NCBI GenBank assembly: GCA_013813125.1
Contig: JACCSH010000102.1
Coordinates: 1-12,493, forward strand
DNA: 12,493 bases
Reading direction: 5' to 3'
Origin: Nocardioidaceae bacterium
GTDB lineage: Bacteria; Actinomycetota; Actinomycetes; Propionibacteriales; Nocardioidaceae
Shown here piece after piece: positions 6,789-12,493 of the stretch; the first letter of the stretch is position 1, and every line of letters starts with the position of its first letter. Below the pieces are notes generated by a model. That model made no database searches. It saw nothing but the letters and a program-made list of their open reading frames with translations, and had not been told where the DNA came from. The position numbers and the translations under genes were made by a program.

Positions 6789-7862
6789 CTACTGGCTGTC
6801 CTCCGCCCGCCGGGCTCCAGAAGGTTCAGCGGACTGCGCTAAGGGGCCGGTGGCTCCCGGGCCGTTGGCATCGCCATGCAGAGGGCCCTCAGGAGCGCCG
6901 CTGGGCATGTCGCGGTGCCACACCATTCTCTGGGGGAGGGGAATCTCGATGCCGTCGGCATCGAAGCGGGCCTTGATACGTTCGCGCATCTCGCGGGCCA
7001 CGCTCCACTGCTCGAGCGGAGCCGTCTTGAGCACCACCCGCACCACCACACCGTCGGGGTCCCAGCGCTCGACCCCCCACACCTCGGGTTCCTCGAGGAT
7101 GTCGGAGCTGTACTCCGCGTCCTCCCACAACTGGTGCCCGACATCGCGCAAGATCTCGGTGACCCGGTCGAGATCCTCGGAGAACGCGACCGGTATGTCC
7201 AACACGGTGCGCGCCCAGTTCTGACTCATGTTGCCCACTGCGAGGATCTCGCCGTTACGGACGTACCACACTGTCCCGTTCACATCGCGAAGACGCGTCA
7301 CTCGCAGCCCCACCGCTTCGACGGTGCCCGTGGCGGTTCCGACGTCGATGACGTCGCCAACGCCGTACTGGTCCTCCAGGATCAAGAAGATGCCGCTGAG
7401 GAAGTCTTTGACGAGACTTTGGGCGCCGAAGCCGAGCGCCACCCCCAGGATGCCCGCGCTCGCGATCAACGGCGCGATGTTGTACCCAATCTGCCCGATG
7501 ACCATGACGACCACGACGGCAGCAACAACACCGGTGGAAATGCTCTTGAGGAGACTGCCCATCGTGGCGGCACGCTGCTCACGGCGCTCGGTCGCGGCGG
7601 GGTTGGGCTCGAGGAGTACCTGCTGAACCTTTCCGCGGCTGATGATCGCCGGTAGCGGTCCCTCGGCTGCCCGCTGAGTCACCTTCGAGATGGCACGGTG
7701 GAGCAGCCATCTCACTACCACCCCGAGCAGGATCAGGAGCAGAATCGACAGCGGTTTGGCGATCAACCAGTGCGACGCCTTGGCCAGCCACTCATTGCCG
7801 GTCACCTCGTCGACCAGGTGACACAACTCACTCCGGTCGGTCGGGCAGACAGGGTCTGTCAC
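6789..7862 (-). CDS. MscS-type small-conductance mechanosensitive channel
   Basis: This 357-residue membrane protein opens under membrane tension to release solutes on hypo-osmotic shock. Predicted helices are about 34-54, 105-124 and 128-148. The third runs into the glycine/alanine-rich pore helix ASAGILGVALGFGAQSLVKDF and the beta domain with FLILEDQYGVGDVIDVG, hallmarks of MscS. The C-terminal alpha/beta domain (about 220-315) ends in the family segment DGIEIPLPQRMVWHR. A 40-residue hydrophilic tail rich in Pro, Gly and Ala follows. The frame is open to 8009, but I start at GTG 7862: GAGAGGA lies a few bases upstream, the residues from there look family-like (CPTDRSELCHLVDEVTGNEWLA), and a longer start would overlap the divergent gene at 7967. 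Two cysteines (6 and 14) lie before the first helix. It is divergent from the small membrane protein gene and converges on the OsmC gene. Confidence 0.93.
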   Translation of the reverse strand: MTDPVCPTDRSELCHLVDEVTGNEWLAKASHWLIAKPLSILLLILLGVVVRWLLHRAISKVTQRAAEGPLPAIISRGKVQQVLLEPNPAATERREQRAATMGSLLKSISTGVVAAVVVVMVIGQIGYNIAPLIASAGILGVALGFGAQSLVKDFLSGIFLILEDQYGVGDVIDVGTATGTVEAVGLRVTRLRDVNGTVWYVRNGEILAVGNMSQNWARTVLDIPVAFSEDLDRVTEILRDVGHQLWEDAEYSSDILEEPEVWGVERWDPDGVVVRVVLKTAPLEQWSVAREMRERIKARFDADGIEIPLPQRMVWHRDMPSGAPEGPLHGDANGPGATGPLAQSAEPSGARRAEDSQ

Positions 7863-7954
7863 ACCGTTCCTCTCGCTCGAACACCGACTCGTTGATCGAA
7901 CTCTGTCTCGTTCAGGCTGACGCACCCATGACGGTACACAAACGCTCGGGGCAG

Positions 7955-7960
7955 TAACGT
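7955..7960 (+). promoter_or_regulatory. -10 element of a probable leaderless transcript
   Basis: TAACGT (TANNNT type) lies exactly at -12 to -7 relative to the GTG at 7967. That is the spacing expected when transcription begins at the first base of the start codon. No Shine-Dalgarno precedes this GTG, which agrees with leaderless initiation, common in actinobacteria. A good -35 box at normal spacing is not seen. Confidence 0.5.
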
Positions 7961-7966
7961 GGACGT

Positions 7967-8437
7967 GTGATCCTCGCAGACACCCCGCTGAACTGGCCTG
8001 AACCGCCACCGATGTCCGCCCTCGAGGCGTTGTTCATCTTCGTTGGCATTCCGCTCCTCCTCGCCGTGGCCATCACCGTCATGGTCCTTGCCCCGTCGCT
8101 CGCCAAGAGCAAGTCACCACGGGCCGGAAGGGACTGGCATGCCGAACCCGAGTGGTTCGGTGCGCCTCGAGCGGTCAGAGCGATCCAGGCAGGGCGCAAC
8201 TCACGCCAAATCGACACCGAATCTGGTGACGGCTACGACCCTGCCTCGGCTGGTCATCATGGCAACACCGTCAAAGACGAGCAAGCCCTAACCGTCGCGC
8301 GAGACGATCAGGGCACGAGAGGCAACCGCGACCTGCCGGCGGGCACGAACGTACCCGTCCGCACCGAGCCAGTCACCGCTGGCCCGCCCGACGACTCGAG
8401 CCGCGACCAAACAGGTGGTGCAAGTGTCCGGTGGTGA
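7967..8437 (+). CDS. Small single-pass membrane protein, conserved actinobacterial type
   Basis: I do not recognise a named family for this 156-residue protein. After a short proline-rich lead (LNWPEPPP) there is one strong hydrophobic helix at about 19-43 (ALFIFVGIPLLLAVAITVMVLAP). A basic patch SLAKSKSPRAGR follows, then WHAEPEWFGAPR at about 57-68. This layout of one helix, positive residues and a Trp-rich motif resembles small actinobacterial membrane proteins encoded before DUF5130 genes. By the positive-inside rule the C-terminal part should face the cytosol. The last 85 residues are hydrophilic, low in structure and rich in Asp, Thr, Gly and Arg. The start is GTG with a -10 element placed for leaderless transcription. 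Its 3' end overlaps the DUF5130 gene, so the two are probably translated as a pair. Codon use in the tail looks less regular than in the enzymes nearby. Confidence 0.72.
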   Translation: MILADTPLNWPEPPPMSALEALFIFVGIPLLLAVAITVMVLAPSLAKSKSPRAGRDWHAEPEWFGAPRAVRAIQAGRNSRQIDTESGDGYDPASAGHHGNTVKDEQALTVARDDQGTRGNRDLPAGTNVPVRTEPVTAGPPDDSSRDQTGGASVRW

Positions 8438-8813
8438 CGCCTTCAGTCACTTTGAGCGCCACGAGATCGACAAGGCTATCCGCGATGCTGAGCGTGTTTC
8501 TGGCCGGAACTTCTATGTGCACGTGGGTCAGTCGGCCGGAGACAGCCGCCGCACTGCGCTAGCCCTGCACGGTTCTGTAGCCGAACCGGCCAACAGCATC
8601 TTGATCCACGTCGATCCCACGGAGCGAACACTCGAGATCGTGACGGGATCAAGAGTGCGGGAGACGGTGGATGACCGCCACGTCGCGCTGGCCGGCCTGT
8701 CGATGCAGACGGCCTTCGAGGCGGGTGATCTGACCCGCGGACTCCTCGCCGTGATACAGCAGTTGGCTCAGCTCGCACGTCCGGTTCGCAGCCTGCACAC
8801 CGAAACCCCGTAA
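8424..8813 (+). CDS. DUF5130 family protein
   Basis: This 129-residue protein has a pattern I associate with DUF5130, related in fold to the TPM domain: F-ERHEIDKAIRDAERVSGRNFYVHVG, then an alanine/histidine helix, ILIHVDPTERTLEIVTGSRVRETVDDRHVALAGLSM, and AFEAGDLTRGLLAVIQQLAQL. The biochemical role of the family is unknown. There is no signal peptide or membrane helix, so on its own it would be cytosolic. GTG codons at 8415, 8418 and 8424 are in frame; I chose 8424 because GGTGGT immediately upstream can serve as its ribosome site. With that start it overlaps the end of the membrane-protein gene by 14 bases, which points to translational coupling. From the shared transcript I infer that the upstream protein may anchor or partner this one at the membrane. 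A DUF5130-like gene near pepN is also what I recall from mycobacteria. Confidence 0.78.
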   Translation: MSGGDAFSHFERHEIDKAIRDAERVSGRNFYVHVGQSAGDSRRTALALHGSVAEPANSILIHVDPTERTLEIVTGSRVRETVDDRHVALAGLSMQTAFEAGDLTRGLLAVIQQLAQLARPVRSLHTETP

Positions 8814-8815
8814 AC

Positions 8816-8859
8816 CGCCAGCCGGCTGGCGATGCTCCGGCGGGCCAGAGCCGGGGAGG
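8816..8859. terminator. Palindrome plus second hairpin in the DUF5130/pepN convergent gap
   Basis: CGCCAGCC-GGCTGGCG at 8816-8831 is a perfect 16-base palindrome starting two bases after the DUF5130 stop codon. It is followed by a second imperfect hairpin, GCTCCGGC at 8834-8841 against GCCGGGGAG further on, before the pepN stop at 8864-8866. Placement in a 50-base gap between convergent genes suggests a two-way transcription end. Neither stem has a T-run, so it would not be a textbook intrinsic terminator, but T-poor hairpins are common in high-GC actinobacteria. Confidence 0.45.
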
Positions 8860-8863
8860 CTCG

Positions 8864-11410
8864 CTAGGAACCGTCGGCGTCGCGGCGTTGCGCGGTCAGG
8901 GATCTGGCCACGTCGTCGCGCCCCTCGCTCACATATCGACGGGCAGCCGGATTGGCCGTGGTCGTCTTGAGCCATTCGTCCACGGTCTCAACGGTCTCCT
9001 CGGTCGCCAGTACCCGCGGAAACATGTACTCGAGAACGGTCGACGCATGGTGGACACCTCGCTTCTCCCAGATGTCATTGGCGACGCCGAGATAACGCTG
9101 AAGGTACGGCGCCAACACGGCTTCTTGACCCGGCTGACAGAAGTTGATGGCGATGCTCCGCATGGTTTCATTCGGTATGTCGTCACGCTCGACGGCTTGT
9201 GACCAGGCTTGTGCCTTGGTCTCGGGGCTCGGAAACGCCGCTCGAGCCCCAGCTGCTGCCTCTTGCCCGGCGATGGTGTTGTCACGCTGCAGCTCAGCGG
9301 CGATGGCAGCGTCATCGACACGACCTTCACGAGCCAGACCGTTCAACATCTCCCAACGCAAGTCGGTGTCGACGACCAAGCCTTGCAGAGACTGCGATCC
9401 ATTGAGGAGACCGGCCAGTAGGTCGAGCGCCTCTGCACTGCGAGCGGCCACGCATAGCCCTCGAATGAAGGCGAGCTGCTGGTCGCTTCGGGGCTCGGCG
9501 CTTCGCAACAAGGCCAGCAGCCCTCCGTCCCAACGCTGCAACGCACCGGCTCGGTTCGGCGGAGCCGTATAGACGGTGGCGGCCATCGTGGTGCGTGCGA
9601 TCAGGGAGCGCACGGCTGTCAGGTCGGACTCTGTGCCGAGGGCCCGCAGGACCAGTTCGATCCAGTCACTGGCTCTCATCTCACCGTCTCGAGTCATGTC
9701 CCAGGCGGCACCGAAACACAGCGCGCGCGCCAAGGAGTCGCCAATGCGGTCGACATGAGCAACCAAGGTCTCGAGCGACCGTTGGTCGAGGCGCACCTTG
9801 GAGTACGTGAGGTCCCCGTCGTTGAGCAGGACGAGGTCGGGTTGCTTGACCCCGACCAGTGCATCGACCAAGGTCTCCTCGCCCGACACGTCGGTTTCGA
9901 CGCTCGTACGGCGGACGAGGCCGTCCCCGGTCATGTCATAGAGGCCTACGGCCAACCGGTGCCGGCGCAGGGTTGGGAAGTCGGGATGAGCGCTCTGGTG
10001 GATGGCGAACCTGGAGAAGTTGCCTGATTCGTCGACGTCGAACGAGGGGTGCACCGTGTTGACGCCTGAGGTCTGCAGCCACTCTTTGGTCCAAGAACCT
10101 AGGTCACGGCCGGAGGTTTCCTCGAGCGCCTTGAGCAGGTCTGTCAGCTCGGTGTTGCCGAAGGCATGCCGCTCGAAGTACACGCGCAGGCCCGCCAGGA
10201 ACTCCTCTTCACCCACCCAGGCCACCAGTTGCCGCAGCGCCGAGGCGCCCTTGGCGTATGTGATGCCGTCGAAGTTGACCTCGACCGCCTCGAGGTCATA
10301 GTTGTCCGCTGCGATCGGATGCGTCGATGGCAGCTGGTCTTGCCGGTAGGCCCACGTCTTGCGGGAGTTGCAGAAACTCGTCCACGCCTCGGTGTACTTG
10401 GTCGCCTTGGTCGCCGTATGATGCGCCGCCCACTCGGCGAATGACTCGTTCAGCCACAAGTCGTCCCACCACCGCATCGTGACGAGGTCACCGAACCACA
10501 TGTGCGCCATCTCGTGGAGGATGGTGTTGGCACGGCCCTCATAGGCCGCTCGTGTCTGCCGGCTGCGGAAGATGTAGTCGTCGCGGAAGGTAACACAGCC
10601 AGCGTTCTCCATCGCGCCCATGTTGTATTCGGGCACGAACAGCTGGTCGTACTTGCCGAACGGGTACGCCATGTCGAACGCGTCCTCGAAGAACCCGAAG
10701 CCCTGCTTGGTGACCTCGAAGATCTCCTCCGCGTCGAGGTGCTGCAGGAGCGACTCTCGCAGGAAGATGCCCAGCGGGATGTCACCCCGAGAGCCGTGGT
10801 AGGTGTCCTGAACGACGGCATACTCACCGGCCACGATCGCGGTGATGTAGGTGGATATCGGCTTGGTGGGCGCGAAGTGCCACGTTGCGGTGCCGTCGTC
10901 GACGTTCTCAGGCGCTGGCGTGGGTGAGTTGGAGACCACCTTCCACCCTGCCGGGGCGGTTACATGGAAGGTGAACACACTTTTCAGGTCGGGTTGCTCA
11001 AAGGTGGTGAACACGCGACGGGCGTCAGGCACCTCGAACTGCGTGTAGAGATAGACCTTGCCGTCCGCCGGGTCGACGAAGCGGTGCAGACCCTCACCCG
11101 TGTGGCTGTAGGTGCAGTCTGCGACGACCCGTAGCTCGTTTTCTGCGGCCAGACCGGTGAGCTCGATCCGGTTACCGGCATGGGCCGACGTGTCGACGGA
11201 CCGGCCATTCAGGCTGATCTCGTGGACGGTGGCCCCGACCAGGTTCGCAAAGGTTGTGGCTCCCGGGTCGGCGCAGCTAAACCTCAGCACGGTTGTTGAA
11301 GCGAACGTGGTCTCCGAAGTGGTGAGATCCAAAGAGACGTCGTAGCTCGAGACGTCGATCAGGAGCGCGCGCGCAGCCGCTTCGTCGCGGGTGAGGTTGA
11401 GTCCAGGCAT
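8864..11410 (-). CDS. pepN: Aminopeptidase N, M1 family zinc metallopeptidase
   Basis: This 848-residue enzyme removes N-terminal amino acids from peptides in the cytosol. The substrate-anchoring exopeptidase motif GAMEN is at 265-269. The zinc site is HEMAH at 299-303 followed after 18 residues by Glu322 in NESFAEW, giving His299, His303 and Glu322 as ligands and Glu300 as catalytic base. The N-terminal beta domain (about 1-195), thermolysin-like domain (about 196-440), a small beta domain, and a long C-terminal helical domain of the ERAP1-like type (from about 520 to the end) appear in family order. Length matches actinobacterial PepN. The frame continues 30 codons upstream, but MPGLNLTRDEAAARALLIDVS is the family N terminus, so the ATG at 11410 is used. 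There is no good Shine-Dalgarno, only GAAGA. It is divergent from the DsbA-family gene, an arrangement I also recall for Rv2467/Rv2466c. Confidence 0.95.
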   Translation of the reverse strand: MPGLNLTRDEAAARALLIDVSSYDVSLDLTTSETTFASTTVLRFSCADPGATTFANLVGATVHEISLNGRSVDTSAHAGNRIELTGLAAENELRVVADCTYSHTGEGLHRFVDPADGKVYLYTQFEVPDARRVFTTFEQPDLKSVFTFHVTAPAGWKVVSNSPTPAPENVDDGTATWHFAPTKPISTYITAIVAGEYAVVQDTYHGSRGDIPLGIFLRESLLQHLDAEEIFEVTKQGFGFFEDAFDMAYPFGKYDQLFVPEYNMGAMENAGCVTFRDDYIFRSRQTRAAYEGRANTILHEMAHMWFGDLVTMRWWDDLWLNESFAEWAAHHTATKATKYTEAWTSFCNSRKTWAYRQDQLPSTHPIAADNYDLEAVEVNFDGITYAKGASALRQLVAWVGEEEFLAGLRVYFERHAFGNTELTDLLKALEETSGRDLGSWTKEWLQTSGVNTVHPSFDVDESGNFSRFAIHQSAHPDFPTLRRHRLAVGLYDMTGDGLVRRTSVETDVSGEETLVDALVGVKQPDLVLLNDGDLTYSKVRLDQRSLETLVAHVDRIGDSLARALCFGAAWDMTRDGEMRASDWIELVLRALGTESDLTAVRSLIARTTMAATVYTAPPNRAGALQRWDGGLLALLRSAEPRSDQQLAFIRGLCVAARSAEALDLLAGLLNGSQSLQGLVVDTDLRWEMLNGLAREGRVDDAAIAAELQRDNTIAGQEAAAGARAAFPSPETKAQAWSQAVERDDIPNETMRSIAINFCQPGQEAVLAPYLQRYLGVANDIWEKRGVHHASTVLEYMFPRVLATEETVETVDEWLKTTTANPAARRYVSEGRDDVARSLTAQRRDADGS

Positions 11411-11435
11411 GATCGTTATCTTCGCATGATGGACC

Positions 11436-11462
11436 GGAATGTTTAGTGACGACCTCGGCTTG
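11436..11462 (+). promoter_or_regulatory. Candidate SigR/SigH-type promoter of the DsbA-family gene
   Basis: GGAAT at 11436-11440 is followed after 18 bases by CTTG at 11459-11462. The thiol-stress sigma factors SigR (Streptomyces) and SigH (mycobacteria) use GGAAT, about 18 bases, then GTT(G), so this is one mismatch from that pattern. Transcription would start near 11470, leaving a leader of about 45 bases. The mycobacterial relative Rv2466c is reported as SigH-dependent, which raises the prior. Confidence 0.45.
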
Positions 11463-11466
11463 CATG

Positions 11467-11480
11467 TGGCATGAGTGCCA
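11467..11480. other. Inverted repeat in the dsbA-family leader/pepN promoter region
   Basis: TGGCA-TGAG-TGCCA is a 5-4-5 perfect inverted repeat near the predicted transcription start of the DsbA-family gene. It could be a regulator half-site pair or a small 5' hairpin. A chance origin is quite possible. Confidence 0.25.
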
Positions 11481-11498
11481 TCACCCCCCGAACGCCAC

Positions 11499-11506
11499 AA
11501 GGAGGA
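11499..11506 (+). promoter_or_regulatory. Strong ribosome binding site deciding the DsbA-family start
   Basis: AAGGAGGA lies directly before an ATG at 11507 and about 10 bases before the ATG at 11516. Only the second has usable spacing, so the 11516 start is preferred over 11507 and over the upstream ATG at 11471. Confidence 0.7.
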
Positions 11507-11515
11507 ATGCCATCA

Positions 11516-12142
11516 ATGAGCGACCCTTCGTCCTCCTCACACGTTGCCATCGCAGATTTCTGGTTCGACCCCATCTGTCCGTGGGCCTGGATCACGTCCC
11601 GGTGGATGAAAGAGGTCGAGCAGGTGCGTGGCGTCCGCACCCGATTCCACGTGATGAGCCTGACCTACCTCAACCAGGACAAGAATGTCTCCGACGATTA
11701 CCGCAAGCTCCTGGCCACCGCCTGGGGGCCGGTGCGCGTGTGCATGGCCGCTGCCTCGCACCATGGGGAGGAGGTCCTGGACCAGCTCTACACCGAGATC
11801 GGCATCCGGTTTCACAACAAGGGCCTGGACCGGTCACGCGAAACCCTCGAAGAGGCACTCGACGCCGCGGGCCTGCCCGCCGAGTTGGCCGCTGCAATGG
11901 ACTCCCCGGACTATGACGAATTCATCAAGGTCTCGCACCATGCCGGCATGGACCAGGTAGGAAACGAGGTTGGAACTCCGGTCATATCCGTGGAGGGGAT
12001 AGCGTTCTTCGGCCCGGTCGTGACGCCTATCCCGCGGGGCGAGGCTGCCGGTCGGCTGTGGGACGGCGTGCGACTCGTGGCGGGCACTGAGGGCTTTTAC
12101 GAGCTCAAGCGCACCCGGACCACCGAGCCAACCTTCGACTGA
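11516..12142 (+). CDS. DsbA-family oxidoreductase, mycothiol-dependent nitroreductase type (Rv2466c-like)
   Basis: This 208-residue cytosolic protein has a thioredoxin fold with a helical insertion, as in DsbA/FrnE-like proteins. Close resemblance by memory to mycobacterial Rv2466c runs the whole length: FWFDPICPWAWITSRW near the start, FHVMSLTYLN, AWGPVRV, a SHHAGMD segment, VGTPVI before the cis-proline loop, GIAFFGPVV, PIPRGEAAGRLWDG, and the ending ELKRTRTTEPTFD. Rv2466c is a mycothiol-dependent reductase induced by oxidative stress. The nucleophile is Cys21. The resolving position, Cys in the CPWC motif of Rv2466c, is Ala24 here (CPWA), so turnover through an intramolecular disulfide is not possible at this motif; a mixed disulfide with mycothiol is the likely route. 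The start at 11516 is set by the ribosome site. A SigR/SigH-like promoter lies upstream, and rpiB follows after 13 bases, so the two are probably one operon. Confidence 0.9.
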   Translation: MSDPSSSSHVAIADFWFDPICPWAWITSRWMKEVEQVRGVRTRFHVMSLTYLNQDKNVSDDYRKLLATAWGPVRVCMAAASHHGEEVLDQLYTEIGIRFHNKGLDRSRETLEEALDAAGLPAELAAAMDSPDYDEFIKVSHHAGMDQVGNEVGTPVISVEGIAFFGPVVTPIPRGEAAGRLWDGVRLVAGTEGFYELKRTRTTEPTFD

Positions 12143-12155
12143 CAAGATCGGATTC

Positions 12156-12493
12156 ATGCGCGTTCACCTTGGCACCGACCATGCAGGGCTTGAGCTGAAG
12201 GACCACCTCGTCGAGTGGCTACGCAAGCACGGCCATGAGCCGCTCGACCACGGTCCAGATGAGTTCGACGCCGAAGATGACTACCCGGTCTTCTGCCTGC
12301 GCGCAGCATTGGCGGTGGTCGACGATCCCGGCAGTCTAGGCGTCGTCATCGGCGGCTCAGGCAATGGTGAGCAGATCGCGGCCAACAAGGTCGAAGGTAT
12401 CCGTGCGGCGCTGGCATGGTCTGAGGAGACCGCGGAGCTGGCACGGCTCCACAACAACGCAAATGTGATCTCCATCGGTGCCCGGATGCACTC
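12156..12493 (+). CDS. rpiB: Ribose-5-phosphate isomerase B, 3' end outside window
   Basis: The visible 112 codons encode the N-terminal two thirds of RpiB, which interconverts ribose 5-phosphate and ribulose 5-phosphate in the non-oxidative pentose phosphate pathway. MRVHLGTDHAGLELKDHL carries the substrate-binding Asp8-His9 pair. GGSGNGEQIAANK holds Ser68 and Glu72, equivalent to Ser71 and Glu75 of the M. tuberculosis enzyme, in which a glutamate replaces the cysteine base of the E. coli type. GIRAALAWSEETAELARLHNNANVISIGARM completes the conserved block and runs to the edge. The ATG at 12156 gives the family N terminus; the ribosome site is weak, which fits reinitiation 13 bases after the DsbA-family stop. 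The mycobacterial order rpiB next to Rv2466c is the same. Confidence 0.95.
   Translation, partial: MRVHLGTDHAGLELKDHLVEWLRKHGHEPLDHGPDEFDAEDDYPVFCLRAALAVVDDPGSLGVVIGGSGNGEQIAANKVEGIRAALAWSEETAELARLHNNANVISIGARMH

Noticed and set aside
6876..7655. Plus-strand frame of 259 codons opposite mscS, rich in His and Asp
   Set aside because: The His/Asp richness is the complement of Val/Met-rich membrane helices of mscS; no real metal-binding pattern is present.
7862..8009. Extended N terminus of the MscS channel starting at 8009
   Set aside because: It would overlap the divergent gene at 7967, the added residues look random, and a ribosome site supports the GTG at 7862.

Overview
The window is high-GC DNA with dense genes, frequent GTG starts and G/C-ending codons. 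The proteins are typical of Actinomycetota: a mycothiol-type DsbA-family reductase, group II truncated haemoglobin GlbO, a DUF5130 protein and an actinobacterial YfjP-type GTPase. From memory, part of the content and order (rpiB, DsbA-family reductase, pepN, DUF5130-like gene, glbO, acyl-CoA thioesterase, ettA, ssb-like gene) resembles the Rv2465c-Rv2478c region of Mycobacterium tuberculosis. This looks like an ordinary chromosomal segment of a free-living actinobacterium, possibly Intrasporangiaceae/Dermatophilaceae or a related group. The genus cannot be fixed by eye.

Layout. Bases 1-3353 (plus strand) hold the C-terminal part of a membrane-anchored YfjP-like GTPase, a single-stranded-DNA-binding protein paralogue and the ABC-F translation factor EttA. 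Bases 3369-5159 (minus strand) hold a MarR-family regulator, with a perfect palindromic operator at its promoter, and an acetyl-CoA acyltransferase (thiolase). A hotdog-fold thioesterase diverges from the thiolase at 5240-5659. Bases 5694-6684 hold glbO (minus) and a divergent OsmC-family peroxidase (plus). Bases 6789-8813 hold an MscS-type channel (minus) and a divergent overlapping pair (plus): a one-helix membrane protein and a DUF5130 protein. Bases 8864-12493 hold pepN (minus), and divergently the DsbA-family mycothiol-linked oxidoreductase followed closely by rpiB, which runs off the window.

How the genes work together. The first block concerns translation, DNA and envelope housekeeping. 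The middle block is a small acyl-CoA module (thiolase plus thioesterase) next to a regulator that probably represses itself. The rest is rich in redox and osmotic stress functions: oxygen/peroxide-reactive globin, organic hydroperoxide detoxification, a mechanosensitive valve, and a thioredoxin-fold reductase with a possible SigR/SigH-type promoter. There is no gene-free stretch above 300 bases; the longest gap is 940-1114. I see no tRNA, rRNA, CRISPR array, insertion sequence, phage gene or toxin-antitoxin pair. I found no convincing new multi-gene system. The points most worth a second look are the marR operator, the CPWA active site and sigma-like promoter of the DsbA-family gene, the two-cysteine segment of the MscS channel, and the membrane protein/DUF5130 overlapping pair.
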